Origin: Cellulomonas humilata
GTDB taxonomy: Bacteria > Actinomycetota > Actinomycetes > Actinomycetales > Cellulomonadaceae
Direction: 5' to 3'
Length of the DNA: 64,000 nucleotides
Assembly (NCBI RefSeq): GCF_013359775.1
Contig: NZ_JABMCI010000059.1
Span: 1 to 64,000, forward strand
Part shown: in pieces, positions 18,840 through 26,278 of the stretch
Numbering within the stretch: position 1 is the first letter of the stretch
How the letters are laid out: each line of letters opens with the position of its first letter
The notes under the pieces: generated by a model
The model's database searches: none
Seen by the model: only the letters and a program-made list of their open reading frames with translations
What the model was told of the DNA's origin: nothing
Program-made: the position numbers and the translations under genes

Positions 18840-19098
18840 CGTCATGTGACATCTGCGCGTGTCGTGCTGGACGGGTCCTGCCCCGGGCGTACGTTCCGCC
18901 GTAGAGGACAGCGACCGTTGTCCCCGGGAGGCCAGCCCATGGAGCATCCGCTCCGGGAGGAGGGTCGGATCCGGCCCTCTGTTCCTGGAGGGGCCGACCG
19001 CCCCCGTCCCGTCGCCGTACGTCGGTGCGTGGTCCTGCTCTGGCAGGACGCCGGTGTCCGGTGCTCGTCTCGGCGCACCTAGCGCCGGAGGGAGCCTG
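18840..19098 (+). other. Long structured leader candidate upstream of phoH
   Basis: The 285-bp gap before phoH holds no convincing gene. It can form several local stems: GGAGC/GCTCC (18941-18954), a near-perfect 10-bp palindrome at 18960-18979, and a GGCCCTC/GAGGGGCC stem just after. A ribosome site (GGAGGGAG) lies at 19087-19094. It might be a regulatory 5' UTR; I recognise no known riboswitch class. Confidence 0.4.
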
Positions 19099-19100
19099 CC

Positions 19101-20492
19101 GTGGTCAGCAAGGCGCAGCACGACCCCCAGTCGGTCGAGACCGATGAGCTGGGTCAGTCTCGAAAGACCCACGTGCTCGACACCTCGGTGCTCCTCTCAG
19201 ACCCGCGGGCGATCCTGCGGTTCGCGGAGCACGACGTGGTCCTCCCCGTCGTCGTCATCACGGAGCTCGAGGCCAAGCGGCACCACGCCGAGCTCGGCTA
19301 CTTCGCCCGGGCCGCCCTGCGGATGCTCGACGACCTGCGCATCGAGCACGGCCGGCTCGACATCCCGATCCCCCTCGGTGACGACGGCGGCACCCTGCGC
19401 GTCGAGCTCAACCACACCGACCCCACCGTGCTGCCGGCCGGCTTCCGGCTGGGCGACAACGACACCCGGATCCTCGCCGTCGCGGCCAACCTCGCGGCCG
19501 AGGGCAAGGACGTCGTCGTCGTCTCCAAGGACCTGCCGATGCGGGTCAAGGCGTCGGCCGTGGGGCTGTGCGCGGAGGAGTACCGGGCCGAGCTGGCCGT
19601 CGACTCCGGCTGGACCGGCATGGATGCCCTCGACCTGGCCGAGCAGCAGATGGCGAACCTCTGGGAGCACGAGACGGTGCCGCTGGCCGAGATCGCGACG
19701 GGGTTCACCCCGATGAGCGCCAGCGGGAACCAGACCCCCAACGACATGCTCTGCCACACCGGCGTCGTCCTGCACAGCCCCCGCGGCTCGGCGCTCGGCC
19801 GCGTGACGGCAGACAAGCACGTGCAGCTGGTGCGCGGCGACCAGGACGTGTTCGGGCTGCACGGCCGCAGCGCGGAGCAGCGGATCGCGATCGACCTGCT
19901 GCTCGACGAGGAGATCGGGATCGTCTCGCTCGGCGGACGCGCCGGCACGGGCAAGTCGGCTCTGGCGCTTTGCGCGGGCCTCGAGGCCGTCCTGGAGCGC
20001 CGGCAGCACCGCAAGGTCATGGTGTTCCGACCGCTGTACGCGGTGGGCGGCCAGGACCTCGGCTACCTGCCGGGGAGCGCCGACGAGAAGATGAACCCCT
20101 GGGCGCAGGCCGTGTTCGACACCCTGGGCGCGCTGGTGTCCAAGGAGGTCGTCGAGGAGATCATGGACCGCGACATCCTCGAGGTCCTGCCCCTCACCCA
20201 CATCCGCGGACGCTCCCTGCACGACGCGTTCGTGATCGTCGACGAGGCGCAGTCGCTCGAGCGCAACGTCCTGCTGACGGTGCTCTCGCGCATCGGGCAG
20301 AGCTCGCGCGTGGTCCTCACGCACGACGTGGCCCAGCGCGACAACCTGCGCGTCGGGCGCCACGACGGCGTCGCCGCGGTGATCGAGGCGCTCAAGGGGC
20401 ACCCGCTGTTCGCGCACATCACGCTCACGCGCTCCGAGCGGTCGCCCGTCGCGGCCCTCGTCACGGAGCTGCTGGAGGGCATCGAGGTCTGA
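19101..20492 (+). CDS. phoH: PhoH-family protein with N-terminal PIN domain (PhoH2)
   Basis: A 463-residue fusion of a PIN-type nuclease and a PhoH helicase/ATPase, the PhoH2 architecture shown in mycobacteria to unwind and cut RNA. The PIN domain (about 22-165) has HVLDTSVLL with D27, ITELEAKR with E55 and an LGDNDTRI acidic site. The PhoH half has Walker [10 protein letters not shown] at 278-286, [17 protein letters not shown] and a Walker B VDEAQ near 378. GTG start preceded by GGAGGGAG. Same neighbourhood as Rv1095. No partner antitoxin gene precedes it. Confidence 0.95.
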   Translation: MVSKAQHDPQSVETDELGQSRKTHVLDTSVLLSDPRAILRFAEHDVVLPVVVITELEAKRHHAELGYFARAALRMLDDLRIEHGRLDIPIPLGDDGGTLRVELNHTDPTVLPAGFRLGDNDTRILAVAANLAAEGKDVVVVSKDLPMRVKASAVGLCAEEYRAELAVDSGWTGMDALDLAEQQMANLWEHETVPLAEIATGFTPMSASGNQTPNDMLCHTGVVLHSPRGSALGRVTADKHVQLVRGDQDVFGLHGRSAEQRIAIDLLLDEEIGIVSLGGRAGTGKSALALCAGLEAVLERRQHRKVMVFRPLYAVGGQDLGYLPGSADEKMNPWAQAVFDTLGALVSKEVVEEIMDRDILEVLPLTHIRGRSLHDAFVIVDEAQSLERNVLLTVLSRIGQSSRVVLTHDVAQRDNLRVGRHDGVAAVIEALKGHPLFAHITLTRSERSPVAALVTELLEGIEV

Positions 20493-20503
20493 TCGGCCTC
20501 CGG

Positions 20504-20541
20504 ACGCCCGGGCTCCCCGCCACGCGGAGGGGCCCGGGCGT
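20504..20541. terminator. Bidirectional terminator between phoH and the MarR gene
   Basis: 10-bp GC-rich arms (20504-20513 with 20532-20541), extended by CCC/GGG past a bulge, 12 nt after the phoH stop and 1 nt after the MarR stop. Confidence 0.78.
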
Positions 20542-21003
20542 TCAGCTGTGCCGGTGTGCCGCGTCCAGCTCCCGGACCAGCGCGCCGAGCCCGACGCGGA
20601 GCGCGTGCCGTTCCTGCTCAGTCAGCCCGGCGAGCAGCCGGCCGTGGTGCTCCCGGAGCTCCGCGCCCACGCGCGCCGCGACGTCGCTGCCCTCCGCGGT
20701 GAGCTCCAGGCGGTACAGGCGACGGTTGTCGGCCTGGCGCTCGCGCCGCAGCCATCCGCGCCCCTCCATCCCGGCGGCGAGCCGGCTGACCGTGCTCTTC
20801 TCCAGGCCCAGCCGGTCGGCGAGCTCCTGCTGCGACAGGGGCCCGGCGGCGGCGAGCTCGCCGAGCGCGAACGTCTCGGACATCGACAGCCGCACGCCGG
20901 CGTGCTCGTGCGGCGTCTGGACCGACTCGAGCAGGCCGCTCGTACGCGCGAGCTGCTGGAAGAACCGGCTCAGGTCGTCGTCGGGAAAGGTTGTGTTGTA
21001 CAA
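20542..21003 (-). CDS. MarR family transcriptional regulator
   Basis: A 153-residue dimeric winged-helix regulator. The recognition region is LSQQELADRLGLEKSTVSRLAAGMEGRGWL (about 56-85), followed by the wing RRERQADNRRLYRLELT. A TTG start at 21003 is inferred: it reads directly into MYNTT and no better start precedes the helix (next Met is residue 41). A GTTGTACAAC palindrome overlaps this start codon and a second TTGTG...CACAA dyad lies toward the divergent methyltransferase, so both genes are probably repressed together. The inducer is unknown. Confidence 0.85.
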   Translation of the reverse strand: MYNTTFPDDDLSRFFQQLARTSGLLESVQTPHEHAGVRLSMSETFALGELAAAGPLSQQELADRLGLEKSTVSRLAAGMEGRGWLRRERQADNRRLYRLELTAEGSDVAARVGAELREHHGRLLAGLTEQERHALRVGLGALVRELDAAHRHS

Positions 21004-21004
21004 C
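20995..21004. promoter_or_regulatory. MarR operator half-palindrome pair, site 1
   Basis: GTTGTACAAC, a perfect 10-bp palindrome covering the TTG start of the MarR gene. Shares TTGT/ACAA half-sites with site 2. Confidence 0.6.
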
Positions 21005-21028
21005 TGTTGCGCCTACTGTCGTCGTAAG

Positions 21029-21045
21029 AGTTGTGACGCACAACT
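21029..21045. promoter_or_regulatory. MarR operator, site 2
   Basis: AGTTGTG and CACAACT, perfect 7-bp arms around ACG, 16 bp before the methyltransferase ATG. Spacing, symmetry and shared half-sites with site 1 suit MarR binding. Confidence 0.65.
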
Positions 21046-21061
21046 GTAGGGGAGAAGCTCC

Positions 21062-21691
21062 ATGACCGACACCGACCACCACCAGCACGACCACCAGCAC
21101 GGGCGTGGTCGTCTGCACGGCCGCCTGACCCCGCACGGGCACGGCATGGGGCCGATGAACGACCCGGGGCGGTACGAGCGCGTCTCCGGTCGCCTGGCGG
21201 GCCGGCTCTACCGTCGCGTCGCCCGCGACGTCGCTGCCCTGCGGCTCCCCGGCGGAGCGCGCGTGCTCGACGTCGGCACCGGACCCGGGACGATGCCACG
21301 CCGCATCGCCGAGTCCGCTCCCGGGCTCCAGGTCGACGCGATCGACGTCTCGCCCGAGATGATCGCCTGGGCGCAGCAGAGAGCGACGCCCGGCGTGACC
21401 TTCGCGGTCGCCGACGTCGCGGAGCTGCCCTGGCCCGACGCCACCTTCGACCTCGTCGTGTCCACCCTCAGCCAGCACCACTGGGCCGACGTGGACGCCG
21501 GCCTGCGGGAGGTCCGACGGGTGCTGCGACCCGGCGGGCAGGCGTGGGTCTACGACGTGCGGTGGGCGCTCCCGCAGGAGGAGTCCGTGACCGCGTCGCT
21601 CGGCACCGGCACCTCCGTCGTGCGCGAGCGGCGGCTCGCCCGGACGTCGTGGCTGAACCCCGTCGGTCGCCTGGTCCTGCGCCCGGAGTGA
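21062..21691 (+). CDS. Class I SAM-dependent methyltransferase, His-rich N-terminus
   Basis: A 209-residue Rossmann-type methyltransferase. Motif I is VLDVGTGPGTMP (about 69-80), motif II DAIDVSPEM, then ELPWPDATFDLVVSTLSQHHW and the VLRPGG motif, as in the UbiE/arsenite-methyltransferase-like class. The first 30 residues carry about ten histidines (DHHQHDHQHG, HGRLTPHGHG), which may bind metal. Divergent from a MarR gene and flanked by its operators, so it is probably inducible. Substrate unknown; a toxic small molecule or metalloid is one inference. Good RBS GGGGAGAAG. Confidence 0.82.
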   Translation: MTDTDHHQHDHQHGRGRLHGRLTPHGHGMGPMNDPGRYERVSGRLAGRLYRRVARDVAALRLPGGARVLDVGTGPGTMPRRIAESAPGLQVDAIDVSPEMIAWAQQRATPGVTFAVADVAELPWPDATFDLVVSTLSQHHWADVDAGLREVRRVLRPGGQAWVYDVRWALPQEESVTASLGTGTSVVRERRLARTSWLNPVGRLVLRPE

Positions 21692-21697
21692 CCCGCG

Positions 21698-22417
21698 TCA
21701 GCCCTGGACGAGCCTCCCGTCGGCGATGTGCAGCACGCGGTCGGCCAGCGAGACCATGAGCGGGTCGTGCGTGGACACGATCGCGGTCATCCCCTCGGCC
21801 TCGACCACGGCGCGGATGAGGGCCATGACGGCCGTCCCGGTCTCGGTGTCCAGCTGACCGGTGGGCTCGTCGGCCACCAGCAGGCGGGGGGAGTTGGCCA
21901 GCGAGCGGGCGATGGCGACGCGCTGCTGCTGCCCACCGGACAGCTCGCCGGGCCGCTGCAGCGCGTGCGGGCCGAGGCCGACCAGGTCGAGGAGGAGCTG
22001 CACGCGGGCCTCGCGGTCCTTGGTGGGCAGCTTGCGCAGGCGCAGCGGTACGCCCACGTTCTCCGCGGCGGACAGCACGGGGACGAGTCCGAAGGTCTGG
22101 AACACGAACGAGACGACGTCGCGCCGCAGCTCGACCAGGCCCCGCTCGTCGAGCGTCGAGACCTCGCGCCCGTCGACGATCACGCGGCCGCCGTCCGGAC
22201 GGTCGAGGCCGCCGATCACGTTGAGCAGCGTGGTCTTGCCCGACCCAGAGCGCCCGACGAGCGCGACCAGCTCGCCCGGCGCGATGGTGAACGAGACGTC
22301 CTGGAGCGCGTGCACGGCCGCCGAGCCCGTGCCGTAGGTGCGGCTGACGTGCTCGACCCGGACGACCGCGTCCGTGCCGGCGGGTGCGGTCGTCGCCGTC
22401 GTGGTGGGTGCGGTCAT
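21698..22417 (-). CDS. ABC transporter ATPase (MacB/LolD type)
   Basis: A 239-residue nucleotide-binding subunit. Walker A is GRSGSGKT at about 55-62, the signature LSGGQQQRVAIA near 158, and Walker B LLVADEPTGQLD, the LolD/MacB-class form. Ribosome entry is coupled: its ATG overlaps the stop of the upstream ATPase gene by 4 bp (ATGA). Last gene of a four-gene minus-strand operon. It would pair with one or both of the FtsX-type permeases; two ATPases for two permeases suggests two dedicated pairs or a heterodimer. Confidence 0.92.
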   Translation of the reverse strand: MTAPTTTATTAPAGTDAVVRVEHVSRTYGTGSAAVHALQDVSFTIAPGELVALVGRSGSGKTTLLNVIGGLDRPDGGRVIVDGREVSTLDERGLVELRRDVVSFVFQTFGLVPVLSAAENVGVPLRLRKLPTKDREARVQLLLDLVGLGPHALQRPGELSGGQQQRVAIARSLANSPRLLVADEPTGQLDTETGTAVMALIRAVVEAEGMTAIVSTHDPLMVSLADRVLHIADGRLVQG

Positions 22418-23442
22418 CGGTCGGCCTCCTGCTCGGCGGGAGTCGCCTGCGTGTGTGTCGCCGAGTGGCGGCCGCCCGGCCTGGGCGCCGTCGGCGCGGG
22501 CCTGTCCGGCCAGAGCGACACGTGCGACTCCTCGAGCGCCAGCCGCACGCGCCCGACGAGGTTCAGGGCCTCGCGGTACTCCCGCGGCAGCTGCACCCGG
22601 CCCGCCCGGTCGAGCACGGCCAGCTCCTCGGCGACGACGTGCTCAGTGCCGTCGTCGCGCGTGTGGGTGCGCCGCACGACCTCCGAGCTGGTGCGCCCGT
22701 CGCGGATGGACACGGTCCGCTGGACGTGCTCGCTCACCCCGGGATCGTGCGTGACGACCACGACGGTGGTGCCCAGCTCGCGGTTGACCGTCCGTAGGCC
22801 CTCCAGGACGTCGTGCGAGGTCGCGGAGTCCAGCTCCCCGGTGGGCTCGTCGGCGAACAGGACCTGCGGGGAGTTGGCCAGGGCGACCGCGATGGCGACA
22901 CGCTGCTGCTCGCCGCCGGACATCTGACCGGGCCGACGGTCCGCGCAGTAGCCGACCCCGAGGACCTCCAGCAGCTCGGTGGCCCGCCGGTCACGCTCCT
23001 TGCGGCGCACTCCGGCGAGCGCCATCGGGAACGCGACGTTCTCCGTCCCGCTCAGGTACGGCACCACGTTGCGGGCGGTCTGCTGCCAGACGAACCCGAC
23101 CATCGACCGCCGGTACTCCACCCGTTGTGCGCTCGACATGGACATGAGGTCCCACGGACCCACCCGCACCTTGCCGGCGGTAGGGACGTCCAGCCCGGAC
23201 AGCACCGACAGCAGGGTCGACTTCCCCGAGCCGGAGGCACCGACGATCGCCACCAGCTCGCCGTCCTCGACGAGCAGGTCGAGGCCCTGCAGCGCCTGCA
23301 CCTCGACGCCCTCGGACTGGTAGATGCGGACCAGGGAGTCGCACACGATGAGCGCGTGCTCCCCGAAGTCACCCGTGCGCTGACGGGCACGTGCCTCGAG
23401 CGCGCCGAGGGTCGGCTCCTCGATCGTCTGCACCGCGTTCAT
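22414..23442 (-). CDS. ABC transporter ATPase with C-terminal AbrB-like extension
   Basis: A 342-residue ATPase of the MacB/LolD class. Walker A GASGSGKS is at about 68-75, the Q-loop at WQQTARNV, the signature MSGGEQQRVAIA near 174 and Walker B VLFADEPTGELD near 195. From about residue 275 there is an extra domain reading VLDRAGRVQLPREYREALNL, which resembles a SpoVT/AbrB swapped-hairpin element. Such a tail is unusual on an ABC ATPase. ATG at 23442 is preceded by an excellent AGGAGG. It starts 38 bp after the second permease gene. Confidence 0.88.
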   Translation of the reverse strand: MNAVQTIEEPTLGALEARARQRTGDFGEHALIVCDSLVRIYQSEGVEVQALQGLDLLVEDGELVAIVGASGSGKSTLLSVLSGLDVPTAGKVRVGPWDLMSMSSAQRVEYRRSMVGFVWQQTARNVVPYLSGTENVAFPMALAGVRRKERDRRATELLEVLGVGYCADRRPGQMSGGEQQRVAIAVALANSPQVLFADEPTGELDSATSHDVLEGLRTVNRELGTTVVVVTHDPGVSEHVQRTVSIRDGRTSSEVVRRTHTRDDGTEHVVAEELAVLDRAGRVQLPREYREALNLVGRVRLALEESHVSLWPDRPAPTAPRPGGRHSATHTQATPAEQEADR

Positions 23443-23479
23443 CAAGGCCTCCTGCGCATCGTGCCGGTGTCTGTCACGT

Positions 23480-26278
23480 TCATCGCTCGCCCACCCGGAG
23501 CACCTCGCCCAGCCGGTCCCGCCGCCGGACCGCGGACTCCACGCCGACCGCGACGGCGAGCGCGCCCAGCACCGCGACGGTCGCTCCCAGGATCGGGACC
23601 CAGGTGACCTGCAGCGATGTCGCCGCGGGGTCACCCGTGAGCAGGTCGAGCCCGAGCGAGCCGGTGAGCACCCAGGGGACCGCGATCCCGATCGCCGTCC
23701 CCGCCAGGACCGCGGCGAGCGCCAGCGGGGCCAGCTCGCCGAACGTCATCGCGCGCGCGGTCCGGGCGTCGAGCCCGAGCGTCCGGAGCGCGGACAGCGT
23801 GCGGCCGCGCTCGCGGCTGGTCGCCACGACGGTGAGCACCAGCCCGAGGGCCGCGTAGCCGGCCAGGACCAGACCCGTCGCGACGAGGAGGGCGAGCAGG
23901 CCAGCGTTGAGCGGGGACGCCCGCCAGGTGCTCAGCCACTCGTCGCGCTCGGTCACGGTGATCCCCGGGGAGCCGGCCACTCCTGCGTCCCGCACGGCGG
24001 CCACGGCACCGGGACCGTCCACCCAGGTCGTCGTCGCCGGCAGCTCGTCGCCGGAGGCCTCGACGAACACTGCTCGGTCGACCACCACCACGCCCGTGGC
24101 AACGGACAGGGTCGACGCGCTGGTCGGCAGGACCGGAGGGTTCTCCGCGGTGCCGACGACGTCGAGGTCGACGAACTCGGTCGCGCCCATGAGGGCCGGT
24201 GCGATGAGCTCGGACGTCCGCTGGAGCGCCGGCGAGATGAGTGCCGGGACCCCGCCGCCGCCCGCCGACCCGAGCGCCGCCAGGCCGGGGTCCACCGTAC
24301 GGTCGTGGGCGACGAGGATCTGCGCCAGGGGGACGGAGTCGACGAGCAGCACCCGCGCCTTGACCCCGCTCGACCGCCCGAACGTCCGCTCGCTCAGCAC
24401 GGCGGCGCCGGCGACGGCCGTGACACCGGGTGCGTCGCGCAGCACGTCCACCACCGCGGGGTCGAGCTTCCCGTCGATGCGGACCTGCGCCCCGACCACG
24501 ATGTCCGCGGCGACGCCCTGCCCCGCGGTGACCGTGACGGCGGTGGTACCGCAGAAGACCACGAGGGCGATGGCGATCGTCAGGGTGAGGAGGGGGACGC
24601 GCGTGCCCGCGGTGTGCCCGGCGCGGGCGGTCGCGACCACGGGCACCAGCGAGCGCTGCCGGGCGGCGAGGCCGGACAGGCCGCGCAGCAGTGGTGGGAG
24701 CGCGCGCGCCAGGAGCACCGTCGCGGCGCCAGCGAGGAGGACGGGGGTGGCGGCGAGCAGCAGGTCGACGCTGCCCGTGGCGGTCTGCACGAGCCCGCGC
24801 CCTCGCGCCGACACCAGCGCCGCCGCGGCGACCGCCACGAGCGCGAGCTCGGCGGTCAGACGGCGCGCGCGACGACGGCCGAGCACGCGCTCGCGGTCCG
24901 CCCGGTTGGCGGGCAGCCGACGTCCCGTCCAGGCGCCGGCCACCACCACGGCGGCGGCGATCGCAGGGGCGGTCGCGGCGACCAGCACGATCGCCGCGGC
25001 CACCACCCAGGTCCCTCGGGGGTCGGGCGCGACCAGCCAGGCGCCCGTCGCACCGGCGGCCGTGGCGAGGGCGACGATCGGCACGCTCTCCACCAGCCCG
25101 CGCAGGCCAACCGACGCGACGGACGCACCGCGGGCGCGCTCGGCGAGCAGGAACGTCTCGCGCCGGACCACCAGCAGCCGCGCGGCGAGGACGAGCGTCA
25201 GCGCTCCCACCGCTCCGAGGCCCACGAGGAGCACCGACGTCTGCGCCGTGCCCGCGAGCAGGCGGGCGTCGGCGGCCTGCAGCACGGTGTCGAGGTCGCT
25301 GTCGACCGAGGGCGTCCGCCCGTCCGACCCGGTCAACGGACCCGGCATCGCGATGAGCTGCGTGACCGCCCGGGCGACCGTCCGCGTGTCGGTGGCGCGC
25401 AGGTCCGCCGGGTCGGCGGGGAACCGGAAGGCCGTGGTGATCGACTTCGTGGACTGCATCGCCAGCATCGCGTCGGGCAGGGAGGCGTCCGACGTGAGGA
25501 GACCAGCGCGGCCGGCGACGTCGGCCACCGCGGGCGGCGGCTGGAGGTCCAGCAGGTCGGCGAAGGTGGACCACACGGGCGACGCGGGGTCGACCGCCTC
25601 GTACAGGCCGGTCACGACGGCCACGGCCTCGCCGCGGGTGGGGCCGGTGAGCGGCAGCCGTGCGCCGACGGTGATCCCGAGCCGGTCCGCGGCGGTGGCC
25701 GACATCCCGACCTCGACCAGGCGCGGGTTCGGCGATCCGACCGGGTGCTCGGGGGTCATGCGCGGCTCGACCCCCGTCACCCACCGGACGAGGGGGTCGG
25801 GAGTGGTCGGGGTGCCGAGGTGCACGATCCGGGTGGCCACGAAGCCGTCGGCCAGCCGCGCGGTGAGCGGGGAGCTCTGGACCGCCGTCACCACAGGCCC
25901 GGTCACGGCGGCGAGGGGTGCTGGGAGCGACTTCCGCATGCTCGTCGCCGCGTTCGCCACCAGGGTCGCCGCGTTGTCGATCCGCGCGGGCCGACCGGTG
26001 GAGTCGACGGAGGCGAGTCCGGGCCCGCTGCCCAGCACGGTGACGACGTCGGCCGCCGGTCCTGCGTCGCGGACGGCTTGCTGCACACCGGCGTCGGCGG
26101 TCCGCAGCACGATCCGGGGGACCGCGAGCGCGATGAACACCGTGACCGCGAGCACGGCGGCCGCCAGGACCAGCAGGCCGGCGTCCTGCCGGCTGCGTCG
26201 GCGCGCGACCAGAGCAGCACCCGCCGTGGTCGAGTGCCAGCCCTGGGCGGTCCGTGCGCGCAGCGTCGTGATCGTCAT
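23480..26278 (-). CDS. FtsX-type ABC transporter permease (second of pair)
   Basis: A 932-residue membrane protein. A first membrane helix (about 33-54) precedes a large extracytoplasmic domain, then a four-helix FtsX/MacB-like core near 345-480, a second soluble domain and a final set of helices ending in LGALAVAVGVESAVRRRDRLGEVLR. TSRERGRTLSALRTLGLDARTA near 820 is the usual FtsX cytosolic coupling segment. Start overlaps the upstream permease by 4 bp. Cargo unknown; the class exports lipoproteins or peptides, or drives cell-wall hydrolases mechanically. Confidence 0.87.
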   Translation of the reverse strand: MTITTLRARTAQGWHSTTAGAALVARRRSRQDAGLLVLAAAVLAVTVFIALAVPRIVLRTADAGVQQAVRDAGPAADVVTVLGSGPGLASVDSTGRPARIDNAATLVANAATSMRKSLPAPLAAVTGPVVTAVQSSPLTARLADGFVATRIVHLGTPTTPDPLVRWVTGVEPRMTPEHPVGSPNPRLVEVGMSATAADRLGITVGARLPLTGPTRGEAVAVVTGLYEAVDPASPVWSTFADLLDLQPPPAVADVAGRAGLLTSDASLPDAMLAMQSTKSITTAFRFPADPADLRATDTRTVARAVTQLIAMPGPLTGSDGRTPSVDSDLDTVLQAADARLLAGTAQTSVLLVGLGAVGALTLVLAARLLVVRRETFLLAERARGASVASVGLRGLVESVPIVALATAAGATGAWLVAPDPRGTWVVAAAIVLVAATAPAIAAAVVVAGAWTGRRLPANRADRERVLGRRRARRLTAELALVAVAAAALVSARGRGLVQTATGSVDLLLAATPVLLAGAATVLLARALPPLLRGLSGLAARQRSLVPVVATARAGHTAGTRVPLLTLTIAIALVVFCGTTAVTVTAGQGVAADIVVGAQVRIDGKLDPAVVDVLRDAPGVTAVAGAAVLSERTFGRSSGVKARVLLVDSVPLAQILVAHDRTVDPGLAALGSAGGGGVPALISPALQRTSELIAPALMGATEFVDLDVVGTAENPPVLPTSASTLSVATGVVVVDRAVFVEASGDELPATTTWVDGPGAVAAVRDAGVAGSPGITVTERDEWLSTWRASPLNAGLLALLVATGLVLAGYAALGLVLTVVATSRERGRTLSALRTLGLDARTARAMTFGELAPLALAAVLAGTAIGIAVPWVLTGSLGLDLLTGDPAATSLQVTWVPILGATVAVLGALAVAVGVESAVRRRDRLGEVLRVGER

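Noticed and set aside
18846..19082. 78-residue plus-strand frame in the phoH leader
   Set aside because: No ribosome site, Arg/Pro-rich shadow composition; the region is better seen as leader.
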